This document shows, piece by piece, positions 1 to 11,546 of a stretch of DNA of 64,000 nt. Position 1 is the first letter of the stretch. Every line of letters starts with the position of its first letter. A program made the translations under genes and the position numbers. The DNA is from Gordius sp. MW1 (lineage: Eukaryota > Nematomorpha > Gordioida > Gordea > Gordiidae): NCBI GenBank assembly GCA_964036665.1, contig OZ038533.1, positions 18,348,575-18,412,574 on the forward strand, in the 5' to 3' direction. The notes under the pieces are model-generated. The model ran no database searches and was not told where the DNA came from. It saw nothing but the letters and a program-made list of their open reading frames with translations.

Positions 1-210
1 GAAAATTCCAAACACATCTGACCTCTGCTCCTGAGAACCTTCTTACTTTTGTGACCTTAAGGCACAGTCAGTACCTGATAGAAGAGCAACTGGGTCCAGT
101 AGTTAATTAAAAATTAAAATAAAATTTTATTGCAACTTCTTATGTGTTGCATGAGCATAAACATTAAATGTTTTATTTGAAAATATCATCCACATGTCTT
201 TCTGTATTTA

Positions 211-566
211 TAATAGAATTTGCTTCCAATAATGGTAATGTGGGATTGATAAAATGAGAGGGTGGAAATGGGTTTAGATTTCGGTCGTCCAGCAACCATT
301 ATCAATAAAAAAAAGGTAATAGGTAAAAGGAAAATTACAAGTGAGGTGAATTACAAATAAGAAATTATAAATGAACGAATGACGAGGTTAAATTAAATAG
401 AGAAGGGAAATTACAAATAAAGGTATATATAAGGTGTCGACAAGATTTAATTTATAAACGAAAGTAATAAAAACCAGTTGAAACAGGAGGGTAAATAATA
501 GCGAACACTGGCTGGAACAAGCTATTATCAATCCCACATTACCATAATTTGAAACAAATTCTATTA
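211..566. mobile_element. MITE with long terminal inverted repeats
   Basis: About 42 bp at 211-252 are repeated in inverted orientation at 525-566; both arms contain GGTAATGTGGGATTGATAA or its complement. The arms differ at only a few bases. The outer ends are flanked by TA on both sides, as expected for a TA-targeting (Tc1/mariner-like) non-autonomous element. The roughly 270 bp between the arms carry no supported ORF. Structure is seen directly; the superfamily is inferred from the TA flanks only. Confidence 0.7.
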
Positions 567-2270
567 TATTCAAAGGATTGGTATTTCATAATTATATTAA
601 ATCTTTCTGTATTATATGTCGAAGTTACCAATAATTATATATTGTTACAAGCTTTGTCATAATATTAGCTCTGCTCTACCCACTTTGTTTAAATGTCTAC
701 CTTTGAACGGCATTTACACCTCTAGAGACTTGCTTTGCTTGATTTAAAAGCGCGTCTTAATCGAACTTATATTCGCTAATTGCTAATAATATAAATTTTT
801 TGTTCAAAATTTAAATGTAAACAGTTTATTTATTATCTCATTTTTTGTATATAACCAAATGTACTTATAAAAAAAATTCAAGGCCATCATTTTTGCATTT
901 GCAAATTATCCTAGAATCATATAAAACTATAATACTTTTAAAAACATAATTGAAACAACACTAAGTATAATGGGCCGAGGGTGTAAATAACGAAAAACAT
1001 TATATGATTTACATACATGGCTTTCGTTTATTAATAAATATTAATTATTTTTCTATATATGCTGTCTAGCAAAACTTGGAAAATTATAAACAAATTATTA
1101 CATGTATCTTTATAAAACCCCTGTTTATAAAGCACATACAATATTTAATTAAATTGCTTAGCATTTCTATATAAATTTTGAATTCAATCACATGATATTA
1201 TCTTAAAGAAGCTGAACTTAATTATAAATAGAGAGGCCATGTTACAATGTAATGTGAAATTCAAGTAAAATATTAAAGAATAGAATTATGTTTTACGAAA
1301 TGTTTCAATATTAAAAAGATTGCCATACATGTATACAGGCTATTATGTATATATTTAAAAATTATGATGTATAAAAACATAGGAATTTCATTCAAATACT
1401 AATAACAGTCCAATTATCTGTTTTTTTAATTAATCGCGTTTGTGCTTGATTTATGGTCAATAATTCCAAACAATTGACAAAATTTTAATTCCATAAACGC
1501 ATTTAAAATAAAACAAAAAATACTATGATAGAAGCCAAATCATAAAAGTTAAAAAAACGGAATGAAAAATCCTAGATTAAGCTACTATATAACCATCTAG
1601 GGTTACTAGTGTTTTAAAAAAAGCGAATGTTTTTTATAGTCGACGTTTAGGCTTAGTCGAAATTTGAAAAACATTTCATAGGTTGGTTTCTTGTAAAGTC
1701 AACCTTTAGGCTGTCACATTTATTATAATAGACCAAAGGTTATTCTGATTTATTAGTCGACCTTTGGTTTGTTTTAGGTGTCTAGAGGTGGGTTTGACTA
1801 ATAAAAATATGATACCTTTATGCACCTTACGCAAAAATTTTATAAAAATATATTTGGCTCTATAAGTGAGAGTTATGACAATTGTCAAGATAGGTTGACT
1901 AGTTTATTTTTAATATATTTAACAACTTTACGACATTCTACCCAGCGAATTTTGTCAAAATAACTTATTTGAATCTATAAGGACAATTATGACAATTGTC
2001 ATCAAGTTACGTTGACAAATTTTAATTTATTCTTGTAACAACTTTGTTAACCCACCAATTTTCGTTTAAAGAACTTATTTAACTCTATAAACGACAATTA
2101 TGACAACTGTCACCATAACAGACAAAAATAAATTCTGTCCTTTTTCTTAGTCAAACACTTAAGACTAAACAACTTGTCTTATTACCACATAGGTAAAATT
2201 TTTGACATCTATGAATTGATATTGCTAGTTAATATCTAGCCTAAATTTTAATTTTATCTTGATTAAATAT
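567..2270. other. AT-rich intergenic sequence, no gene seen
   Basis: No ORF with recognisable protein similarity and no repeat structure with defined ends was found. A phrase around 1650-1680 (TAGGCTTAGTCGAAATTTG) recurs in slightly altered form near 11693-11715, so the stretch holds at least one dispersed repeat fragment. Confidence 0.5.
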
Positions 2271-2273
2271 TAG

Positions 2274-2470
2274 TTACTGAGCAAAAATTTATTACTATGC
2301 AACATTGGAATCATAACTGAATAAATGAATTAATTACAGAGCAATATAATTCTATTCTGCACATTAAATTATTCACTGAGCATTTGAATATTTTACTGAG
2401 CATTTTATTATTCTACTGAGCAATTTAATATTTTACTGAGCAAAAATTGAATTAAATACTGAGCACAATA
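2274..2470 (+). repeat. Array of TACTGAGCA motifs (forward)
   Basis: The 8-mer ACTGAGCA, usually TACTGAGCA, occurs about six times between 2274 and 2465, spaced by AT-rich filler of about 15-25 bp, with degenerate copies between (for example CAGAGCA near 2337). The spacing is irregular and the filler is not conserved, so it is neither a simple tandem repeat nor a CRISPR array. An array of the reverse complement TGCTCAGTA lies at 9555-9712. Facing arrays of this kind resemble subterminal transposase-binding motifs of large DNA transposons; that reading is inference. Confidence 0.6.
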
Positions 2471-2722
2471 ATTTGTTCTCTTATAAAAATACAAAGTGTG
2501 TATATCACAGAATACCAAAGATAGGCGGGGAAGTTGAAAATATGTTAAAAAAATATAACACATTGTAGATGGCAGCATATTTAATAGTCACGCATTAATT
2601 CTATCAAATAAAATGATATTTAATAGAGACTTTAAATTTATAGCTTATATAGGTAATTTGCTATTAAAATTAATTTATTTGAACTCTTTTTAATATGTAT
2701 ATATATCCTAAATTTTTTTTTA

Positions 2723-2976
2723 TTAGAGACTATAATTTAGTCGTAAAATGAAGAGATAAAAAACGAAGCATACGAGTTGAAACCTCAAGGTGACCTAACC
2801 TCGGACCTGACTAAGGTTTTTTTATTTAAAAAACCTTGAGGTCCTTATAAACCTCAAACCTTGAGGTTAGGTTTTGATTGACTACCTCAGGTTTTCAATC
2901 AACCTTAACCTAAACCTTACCTCAGGGTTACCTGAAGTTCACCTGACCTAAGGTTTTCCCCACCACTAGTCTCTAA
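2723..2976. mobile_element. Foldback element rich in AGGTT/AACCT motifs
   Basis: The segment begins with TAGAGACTA and ends with TAGTCTCTA, which are inverted copies. The interior from 2783 is built almost entirely of variants of ACCTNAGG and AACCTCAAGG in both orientations (for example AAACCTTGAGG and CCTAAGG), so it can fold on itself extensively. No ORF is present. The TAGAGAC end resembles hAT-type termini, but no clear 8-bp target duplication was seen. Confidence 0.5.
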
Positions 2977-2979
2977 TAG

Positions 2980-4985
2980 GTGGCCATGCGCAAACAATTT
3001 CAAATCCTATTTAACAATGGTGACAACTCTTTGGTTTAAAAAAAAGAAATGTAATGTTTTAGACGAATAGCTTATTTCTATCTTGTTAAAGAGATGTTAA
3101 AGCCCAAAAGGGATTTTGTCGTTTTTCCGCCCCTCGGCAACAAATTGTAAGATCATTATTGTTAATAGAGGCAGCGATTCATTAAAGGTGCAACCGATTG
3201 CTTCGGATAATAAATAGTATTCGTAAAGTCGAATGGAACTTTTACTCTTCTAAAGGCTTGTCTTACTCTTAATATTGGATTCAGATTCAAATCGCGCAAA
3301 TTTATCTTTTTCTATACGATTCAATTTCATGGTCAAACTCGGTTGTAATTATTAATATTTTGTTTTTTGCTAGTTAAAACGTATTTTTGTTTATTTTAAC
3401 TCTTGAGATTATATCTAAACTTTGCTAATACCAAAATTATAAATACATACAACATTTAAACTTAAAAAAAACTTGCTTGAAAAAATTTTGCATCTTACAA
3501 AAACGCTGCTAGTTATGCTTCTGAAATGTAAATCTGCTGTAAAATCTAAGTTAAGACACGGCTATGTTATAACCCGTACGACGATTTTTGCTGCGCATCA
3601 AAATCCGATATTGAGACAAGCCTTAAGAGCCATTTGAATTAAATCTTAGGTATTGTGTCACAAATTATTTACCAAACATTTAGAATATATCTATATTGGA
3701 GTAAAGCCTGCTAAGACTATTAAATTTCATCTTTAAAAGATTTTAAAATAGCTTTAATACTTTTTCCATAATGATTTATGAAGCCTAAACATTTGATATT
3801 AATCTAGTACCAAGCCAGGCTTGTTAAAGTTTTTACCTTTTTAAGCAAATACATAACCGCTTTGCCAAGGCTTGTAGGCTCGTCAGAGGGCCAACCTGCC
3901 CGTGCAAATCTCTATTAGATTTTTAGATTATGAAAAGTTCTAAAATTTGAAGACCCAATTGGTATTTATAGTTAGGGCAGGGCAGTTCAACGGGCGGGCT
4001 CGGGACGGCATTAAAGTAATAAAATCAGATCAGGTAAACCACGACGTCTTGAAGTCTTTTGATAAGTGTAACTATGACAGGATTTTCTAAGGTGGCGCCT
4101 CTGCCACAGGTGGGTCTTGTATTTAATTTTAATTTTAACTTGCAGTAAACTCGTATCGTCTAAGGTTTGTTGTTACATTTCAAATAAGATAGCTCAATTT
4201 GTGACTACTGATTTCCTCGTCTATGTGATGTAATGTTCATGAAGTTTGTTGGGCGATAACCGCCGCGTCTTAAATTTTGTCATGTATAAACTATAAGCCC
4301 CCGTCTCGTTATTGGTTGCTTACCCCTCTTGCTTTAGTCTTAAATAACACTAATAGCATGTAATATGTCAAAATATACAATTCGCACTTTACATACTCGT
4401 ATAACTTCTTTAATCCATACATTAACATCAACCCTTCAAGCTCGATCGTTTACCGACTTTTCAATAGCTTAGGTCTTTTGACACATGTGGACCATTTTCA
4501 AATTTTCTTAGTGGACGTCGATGTAAACTTGTACTTTCCATGATGCGCTCCCCTTTAGGCCTATCTCAATATCTTTTGAGATAGGCTAGTATAGGAGACG
4601 TTGGGCTTGTTTCTTCCCCCATTAGTTTAGGTTTTGGTTATCAAATTTTAAATATCGCACAATCTTGACCATTTTGATAGATAAGTATGACAACAACCAG
4701 AGAAATTCCATATTTGCTTTTTTATTAATAGTTTCCAGGCAGGATCCTTTTGTTCACTTATTCATCTTTCCCAATATTACTAGTTTTTTGATTTAGCAGC
4801 GGCACAGTTAAATCAAAAGGCATACGACTATAAATAATTCTATGCAACTGAAAATCGTAAGACATCGGCTTCTAATTCAGACTATCAATAGTTGTATATA
4901 TTCATTAAACTTTTTTAACCTATAGACCAACTTTCCGTTTAATCGTTGAATAGGCTCACACTTTTGCTTAACGAACCACCTATTT
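2980..4985. other. Intergenic sequence, no gene seen
   Basis: No ORF longer than about 60 codons with recognisable similarity. There is a small hairpin at about 4557-4586 (GCCTATCTCA paired with TGAGATAGGC). A short GC-rich patch at 3966-4012 (GGGCGGGCTCGGGACGG) is a member of a dispersed GGGCTCGGGC-type repeat also seen at 6540-6600, 6735-6845, 7025-7075 and 35780-35930. Confidence 0.45.
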
Positions 4986-5219
4986 CTCCCCTGGAGCTCG
5001 TTGTTGTAAGAAAGCCCCTAGCCCTGTACCGAATATATCTACAACCAGGCCTGTCTCCCAATTTTGATTAAAGTAGGCTAGCACGGGAACCTTGGTAAGT
5101 GCGGTGCGGACTTTGGCACCACCTGCTTATTGCACTCTACCCCAATAAAAAGCCACATTCTTTTCCATTATGTTGTGAGGATTCTGATTTAGAGTACATT
5201 TTAATAAACTTTTAAAAAT

Positions 5220-5801
5220 ATAATGTTAACCCAAGTTGATTCAAATTCATTTTTATTTACCTTTTCCATTGCGTCTATAGTTAGATTTTATTACTATTTG
5301 AATCCCTTTGTTGATGATTAAATATCTCAAAAATGTGACTTCCTTAGCCCATAAGACGTTCTTGGTTATGTTTGGCACAAACCCCCACCTTTGTAAAGTT
5401 TATATACCTTGAATATCCGCTCGTTGTGGACTTCTTCGGTTTCACTCTCATTTAGTATATCGTCTATCTATACTGCCACTCTATTCATCGCTCATAATTT
5501 TGATCCATTGTTTTTTTAAAAATAACTGCGGCGCAATTTAAGCAGATAGGCACATGGTTAACTTCAAACAAACCTTGTGATTGGAGATCTTCAATCGTTG
5601 GCTTGTCTCTGGACCAAGCTCAAGCTGCAAGTAAGCTTTGCCCAAGTCCAATTTAAAGAAGAAACATGGGTTAATTATTTTATTTAACAAATAAACGATT
5701 TTGGGTAGAGGATACATCAATCCGTGTGCATATTCATTTATAGTAAGCCGATAATCAATCCATAAACATAGTTTCCCATCGCTTATCTTTACGGGTTCCA
5801 C
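5220..5801 (-). pseudogene. Gypsy-type reverse transcriptase remnant
   Basis: The minus-strand translation at 5538-5801 contains the Ty3/Gypsy RT signature: an SDGKLCLWIDYR block, then YPLPKI, then FFKLDLGKAYLQL, which carries the first catalytic aspartate region of RT. Further left, in shifted frames, 5220-5450 reads through a palm/thumb segment ending in a WAKEVTFL-like block. Frameshifts and stops break the reading frame, and no LTRs were found around it. It is a dead fragment of a Gypsy pol gene; gag-like coding on the other strand at 6015-6302 may or may not come from the same insertion. Confidence 0.75.
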
Positions 5802-6014
5802 CGGGCTGGCCTTCCTTAAAATTCGATTGAATTCTCATAGGTTCGACAAGAGTTTAGAGAGACGATATATGGGTACGTAAATAGACTCTAGGCCTCAGAT
5901 TAATTAAAAAACCCTTAAATATAATTGCTAATTACATATGACTTATATTAGTAATCATCTTTCGTATACATGTAAGAATGACTAACAAGACCTAATAACA
6001 TTTAATACTTCCCA

Positions 6015-6302
6015 GTGTCCAAAAAAAATTTGATAATATGTCGGGTTAGGCCTATCCCCCCTAATTGCAACTTAGGAGGCGAAGAACTGCGAAACAGAAT
6101 GGCAGACCAATTTGTTATAGGATTAAGCAATAGAGTTTTTACTGGCAAGACTGTAATTCGAAATGACATCAAATGGGACCGCTTACGAGAGCTGTTAATA
6201 ATGGCCGAGACGATAGATGGCGGACCAAGCTCGTTGCAGGACGTGTTCGAAGAGGCGTTGAGGGTTACGTCGAGACGAAAAGCATGGCCTGGGCCTGTGT
6301 AG
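6015..6302 (+). pseudogene. Retrotransposon gag-like remnant
   Basis: An open frame of about 95 codons contains the block NCNLGGEELRNRMADQFVIG followed by a segment with RNDIKWDRLRELLIMAE. This matches the general pattern of gag polyproteins of LTR retrotransposons (a helix-rich capsid segment listing how many residues the region 'drops' or 'returns'). The frame lacks a good start codon and no zinc knuckle follows. Composition is more GC-rich than its surroundings. Assignment to gag is from residue pattern only and is moderately sure. Confidence 0.5.
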
Positions 6303-7720
6303 GGTGAATAAAATAAGCCCGGAATACGTGTATCTGGTTATAATTTGCTTTAAGTGAAAAGCGCTCTATTTTATTTGCAACAATATACTATATCACATGC
6401 AATAACAAGCGTGTTGATTGGCTAATAAAAGGATATTTTTGTAAAAAGCATGCAGAAATACCATATACGTGTTTATTAGGGATATTACACACCATAATCA
6501 CTATTTTTATCTGATGGCCGGGCCTAGAAACTGTCTAAATTTTTGATTTTCGTGAGGGCTCGGGCGGTCCCTAGCAAGATTCGGGCGATTCGGGCTCAAT
6601 TATATCTTCAAATAAATAATACAATATCTGGTTTTCGTATATTATTTTGTCACTTTTTTTATGTGATTTTATCAGAGTTGTTAATTAGAATATGACGATA
6701 TCAATTTTAATAAATTTAATAAAACATCATTTTGGGTCGGGCAGTTCGGTCAGCTCTAATAATTCGGGCATGGTTGGGATGCACTTATGGGGCGGGCTCG
6801 GGAGGGTAGCTTAGTTATATCGGACCCAGCCGGGTTCGGGCAAAACATTTTTAACAAATCTGGTTCATTTTCATACTTAAAAATATTATAAAATACCATG
6901 GTATAATGCACTCACTATACATATAATCATATTTTTTAGATGAATGTTGCCTCGTATCCAGGCGCTTAGCCATGATTTTTACGAGGGGGGGGGGATAAGC
7001 TGGCAAAAAAATTAAATAACCAAGAAGTCGGCCTCGCTGCTGGGCCCACTCGCTAGGGTCGGGCAGGCTACCGTTCTAAATTGAAATTTTTAAGTATGCC
7101 TGATTTTAATTTTTATATAGTTGACTATTTTTTTGTCACCTTTCTATTTATAAAAATTCTAGAATTAGATCAAAATTTTTGAAAATAATACAAAATTTGT
7201 GAAAATTAAAATCGTCATTTTGGGCCCGGCAATTTAAGGGTTTTAGCTGGCATTGGCAGGTAATTTAGATATCAAACCGTGATGGGCTTTAGCAGAAAAG
7301 TTTAGATAACCCATGTAATTTAGTTAATAATCAAAAAATAAGGGTTATTTAGGCCACTGCTCGTTTCTACATAAATTGGGAATCATTGTTTTTGAATTAA
7401 AGGTACTAAAACCATTCTCATAAAACTATATGAACGAGTTGAAGATTATTTTTAAGTTTATCAAATAAAAATCATTTGTTTCAATTTTTTATTAAGGACA
7501 ACTAAACTCGCAATCTATTTGAAAACTATGTAAAACTAAATAAGCCAATTATTGTATAATTTTCGTTACTAAAACTTAAATTAGCATTTATTATATTAAA
7601 ATCTTCTAGCAGGGCAATTTGCCTATTTTTCTAGCTTTTCAAAGGATACTCTCATTCGTTTATAATATACATAACTTTTTTCGTTTATAATAAACTTTTT
7701 TGCCTTTTTATATATGGAAC
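6303..7720. other. Intergenic sequence with GC-rich dispersed repeat patches
   Basis: No gene seen. Patches at 6540-6600, 6735-6845 and 7025-7075 are rich in GGGCTCGGG and TTCGGGC phrases and look like decayed copies of one dispersed repeat. A short piece at 6960-7005 (GCTTAGCCATGATTTTTACG then a G-run) resembles one end of the CATGGGCGTAGCC MITE family found elsewhere in this window. Confidence 0.45.
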
Positions 7721-7721
7721 T

Positions 7722-9113
7722 TGTAGATAAATATGTTCTCTACTTTAGCTTTATTTATAACCCAAAATAAAAATGATTAGAAAATGAATAAATATTTAGT
7801 TAAAACATCTTGTTTATATAGTAGCGAGGTGAGTGGTAAAATAATAAAGTTAAGATTTATGAATAGTGATGGGTGTGAATGGTTAAGTTCTTCGGACGAG
7901 CAAGTTGCTTTATTCTAATTACCTAGAAGGTTAAATTCTTTCCTAAGTAACGATATTCAAATAAAAATTCTTTCCTAAGTAACGATATTCAAATAAGAGT
8001 GTAATTATATAATTCCCTCACCAGTTTCACGGAGTGAAGTATTCTGCCAATTTAAGGTTTTTTTGGTAGGTGTAGGTGAAAAGTGGCCTTCGAGAACATG
8101 TTTGTAATGTTTTGCATAAGGTAAATGGCCAGTAGTTCTCAGCTGAAATTGCTTTGGCCTGTTTGCGTTTGTGAAAGTGGTTTTGAATAGAAAGCAAGTG
8201 GTAGAATATCACCGTTTAATATTTTTGTTCCAAGTTGTTTAGTGTTTGCACTAGTGTTTGCTGGTGTGATGACCGAGGTTGAGTGATTATTGGAAGTTGA
8301 TGTGCTATCCTTTATTTAGTAGTGTTGTCGAGATCTATTTTAGAATCGCATTCTTCCCTCAGTTTAATCGGTCAGTATTGGTTAGAAGCTTGGTAGGGAA
8401 GTGTTGTTGCTTTGTCGAACGTTGTCCTTGCTAGTTGTAATAGGCCATATGATGTTGCTTATTATGGGATGTGTTTTGCAGTGAGGCCATTGGCAGGGCA
8501 GTGGTCAATTGTACGTTCGGTAGACATGTTGTTGCTTGTGTAGTGTTGTAGTAGGGTCACATGGTTTTCTTTCGTTTTAACAATCAGATAGGTAGGTAGT
8601 TTGTATCTTTCACAGCAGTAGTACCATATGGATGCCGGATTGAGAAGATAAAGCCCTATATCTGAATTGTTTTATTTTTAACTTAAAAAAACCAAACACC
8701 ATTACTAAAAGGACTGGTATGGGGAGAAAATATGTCTCCCCGAAAGTCAAGGTCAACGTGGACCTGGGTTATAAATTCTAAGGGGGAAGGAGAAAAAAAT
8801 CGGCTTCCCCGAAAATACGGGGTCACCATTTGTAGAGAAATATGTTCTCTACTTTTACTTTTATTATAACCCAAAATAAAAATGATTCGAAAATGAATAA
8901 ATATTTAGTTAAAACATCTTGTTTATATAGTAGCGAGGTGAGTGGTAAAATAATAAAGTTAAGATTTATGAATAGTAATGGGTGTAAATGGTTAAGTTCT
9001 TCGGACGAGCAAGTTGCTTTATTCTAATTGCCTAGAAGGTTAAATTCTTTCCTAAGTAACGATATTCAAATAAAAATTCTTTCCTAAGTAACGATATTCA
9101 AATAAGAGTGTAA
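7722..9113. mobile_element. Short non-autonomous LTR element (TRIM/LARD-like)
   Basis: Two direct repeats of 283 bp each (7722-8004 and 8831-9113) flank an 826-bp interior. The copies differ at only a handful of positions, so the insertion is fairly young. Each repeat starts with TGTAGA and contains a tandem duplication of about 32 bp (the CTTTCCTAAGTAACGATATT phrase occurs twice). A purine-rich run, AAGGGGGAAGGAGAAAAAAA, lies about 40 bp before the right repeat and could be a polypurine tract. The interior encodes no gag or pol. No target-site duplication or clear primer-binding site was seen, so a plain segmental duplication cannot be excluded. Confidence 0.6.
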
Positions 9114-9540
9114 CCATAAACTCAGATAAAATTGTAGCCTACCAAAACTTACTTACAATTAGAAAAAAGCAATTATTTTTATATATAAAATTACTCCCTG
9201 AAATTTCTATCTGCTATACTGTGCAAGGCAGATTAGTGCCTAACTTTTTTAATTTGATATTTAACATTCCACCTTTTTAAAACCTAAACATTGACATCTG
9301 GGAAAATAGATTTTATAAAATGTATTATTTTACTCTATCTATAACTAAGTTTGAAATCATACAGATTATATTTAATTTCATACTGATAAACGGTTGTCTG
9401 AGCTATAACCCTTTGATTAAAATTTGTTTCTGGTCGACAATCGCTAGCTTTTTTTATGAAGAAATAAGTCATTTGAACAATTAAAGTTTATTGAAAAAAT
9501 GATAGTTGGTTAATTATTTTAATTTGAAGGTCTATTAACA
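9114..9540. other. AT-rich intergenic sequence, no gene seen
   Basis: Nothing supported in either strand. Confidence 0.5.
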
Positions 9541-9549
9541 TTAGGATGT

Positions 9550-9715
9550 TATTTAAATGCTCAGTAATAAATTAAGAAATGCCCGTGCTCAGTACTTTAT
9601 TAAAGTGCCTAGTTAAAAATTCGAAAGTGCTCAGTAAATTATCTTTAAAATGTTCAGCTTTAAATTAAAAAATGCTCATTTTGCTAAAATGCTCAGTAGA
9701 TAAATTCATAAATTG
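9550..9715 (-). repeat. Array of TACTGAGCA motifs (reverse)
   Basis: TGCTCAGTA or close variants (GTGCTCAGTA, ATGTTCAGC, AATGCTCA) occur about six times between 9556 and 9711 with AT-rich spacers of about 20 bp. This is the reverse complement of the array at 2274-2470, so the two arrays face each other across about 7.1 kb that include Gypsy remnants and a TRIM-like element. Confidence 0.6.
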
Positions 9716-9779
9716 TGATATTAATTTATTATATTTTATAAAATTGGTATACAATTTTTTTTAAATAAATTAAGAACTT

Positions 9780-11130
9780 TGCCCCTCTCCCTTTTTTGTC
9801 CCGTTGGTTCCCCCCCCCCTTATTATTTACCCTCTTTCTCACCAGAGGGGAGGGGTGATTTGCCCCCCCCCGTTTTTTTTACCCTTTTTCTCACCAGGGG
9901 AAAGGGAGGTACCCCCCCCCCTTATTTTTTACCCTCTTTCTCACCCTCCGTTTTTTTACCCCCCCCCTCCCCTTATTTTTTACCCTCTTTCTCACCAGGG
10001 GGGAGGGCGGTAATTTTCCCCCTTCTTCTTTATACCCTGTTTCACACCTGGGGGGAGGGGGGTAATTTGACCCCCCTTCTTTCTACCCTCTTTCACACCT
10101 AAGGGGAGGTGGGGGATTTGACCCCCCCCCCTATTTTTTACCCTTTTTCTCATCGGGGGGGGGGGGGGAGTGATTTGCCCCCCCCCCCTTATTATTAGCC
10201 CTCTTTCTCATCCGGAGGCCCCCGCCCGGGTGAAAAAGAAGGTAAAAAAAGTGGAGGGGAGACAAATCACCTCCGCCCTCCCCCCCCCCCCCCCCCCCCC
10301 GGTTGAGAAAGAGGGTAAAAAATGGGGGCCCCTGGTTAGGAAAAGGGTAAAAAATGGGGGAAGGGCAGATCCCCCCCTCCCCCCTGGTGAGAAAGAGGGC
10401 AAAAATAAGGGGGGGGGGCAAATCACCTCCCCCTGGTGAGAAAGAGGATGAAAAATAGGGGGGGGGGGGAAATCACCCCCCCCCTCCTCAGGTGAGAAAG
10501 AGGGCAATAAAAAATGGGGGGACAAATCACCTCCCCCCCTGGTTAGGAAGAGGGTAGAAAATAGGGGGGAGTGGCAAATCACCCCCCCCCCCTTCTCTTT
10601 CCCTCCTGGTGAGAAAGAGGGTGAAAAATAAGGGGGGGGAGGCAAATTACCCCCCCCCCCCTCAGGGTGATAAAGAGGGTTAAAAAAGGGGGGGGGGGCA
10701 AATCACCCCCCCCCCCTTCTCAGGTGAAAAAGAGGGCAAAAAAACAAGGGGGGGGGGGGGGGGGGGGGTGGGGCAAATAACCTCCCCCCCCCTCCCTCCC
10801 CCCTTGAGAGAAAGAGGGCAAAAATAAGAGGGGGGCAAATCACCTCCCCCTGGTTAGAAAGAGGGTGAAAAATAAGGGGGGGGGGGGCAAATTACCGGTA
10901 AAAAAAGGAAGGGGGGGGGGGGCAAATCAACCCCCCCCCTGCTTCTCAGGTGAGAAAGAGGGCAAAAAAACAAGGAAGGGGCAAATCACCTCCCCCCCCC
11001 CCTGGTTAGAAAGAAGGTAAAAATAGAGGGGAGGGGCAAATCACAACCCCATCCCTTCCCCCTGATGAGAAAGAGGGCAAAAATAAGGGGTGGGGGCAAA
11101 TCACGGGGGGCAAATTACCCCCCCCCCCTC
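9780..11130. repeat. G/C-homopolymer minisatellite with internal strand inversion
   Basis: About 1.35 kb is made of units of roughly 40-60 bp combining a conserved core (ACCCTCTTTCTCACC or its complement GGTGAGAAAGAGGGT), a TTATTTTTTA/TAAAAAATAA segment, a GGGGCAAATCACC segment and long runs of C or G. From 9780 to about 10210 the core reads in the CTTTCTCACC orientation. From about 10225 to 11125 it reads as GGTGAGAAAGAGG. The switch lies near 10210-10230, so the array is a large imperfect palindrome. The long open frames here are artefacts of the low-complexity composition. Confidence 0.85.
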
Positions 11131-11335
11131 ATTGGAACTCATCAGTACGCCATAGTTAATTCTCTAGTCACATAGTAATCGAGATAGCTATATATAAGGC
11201 CAAATTAGATTTTCACGTTTACGGTGTTTAAGGATAAAACTCATTAAACCCACCATAATTGTGGCGTAAATAATATTTGTTTGAAATTTTGTTGAAATAA
11301 AGATTTATAATACGATTCCGGTTGGGGTTTTTATA

Positions 11336-11546
11336 AAGAGGGCCCGATTTACGACGGGTGGAAACCGCGAATCAAAAAGAGCGAAAACGTTATATGTCTG
11401 TTTTTATTTTCAAGTCACATTCTAAAAGTGATAGGGATAATTTAGTCAAATTAGTCTCTAATTTAAAATGTGTCCTAGATGACATATAAATTAGAGTTAT
11501 TCTTATTTGATTCGCGGTTTCCACCCGTCGTAAATCGGGCCCTCTT
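11336..11546. mobile_element. Palindromic MITE with perfect TIRs and TA duplication
   Basis: The 5' arm starts AAGAGGGCCCGATTTACGAC and runs on for about 40 bp. The 3' arm is its exact inverted copy, ending at 11546 before TA. Both ends are flanked by TA (11334-11335 and 11547-11548). The element is 211 bp with about 120 bp of AT-rich middle and no ORF. Perfect arms suggest recent movement. TA duplication points to a Tc1/mariner-type mobiliser, which is inference. Confidence 0.85.

Noticed and set aside
2274-2470. CRISPR-like spaced repeat (TACTGAGCA)
   Set aside because: The repeat is only 8-9 bp, spacing is irregular, spacers are AT-rich filler, and the window is eukaryotic.
9779-10645. 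Several overlapping Pro/Gly/Phe-Ser-rich open frames of 69-145 codons on both strands
   Set aside because: They are translations of the poly-C/poly-G minisatellite; all frames stay open because of composition, and no splice or start context supports them.
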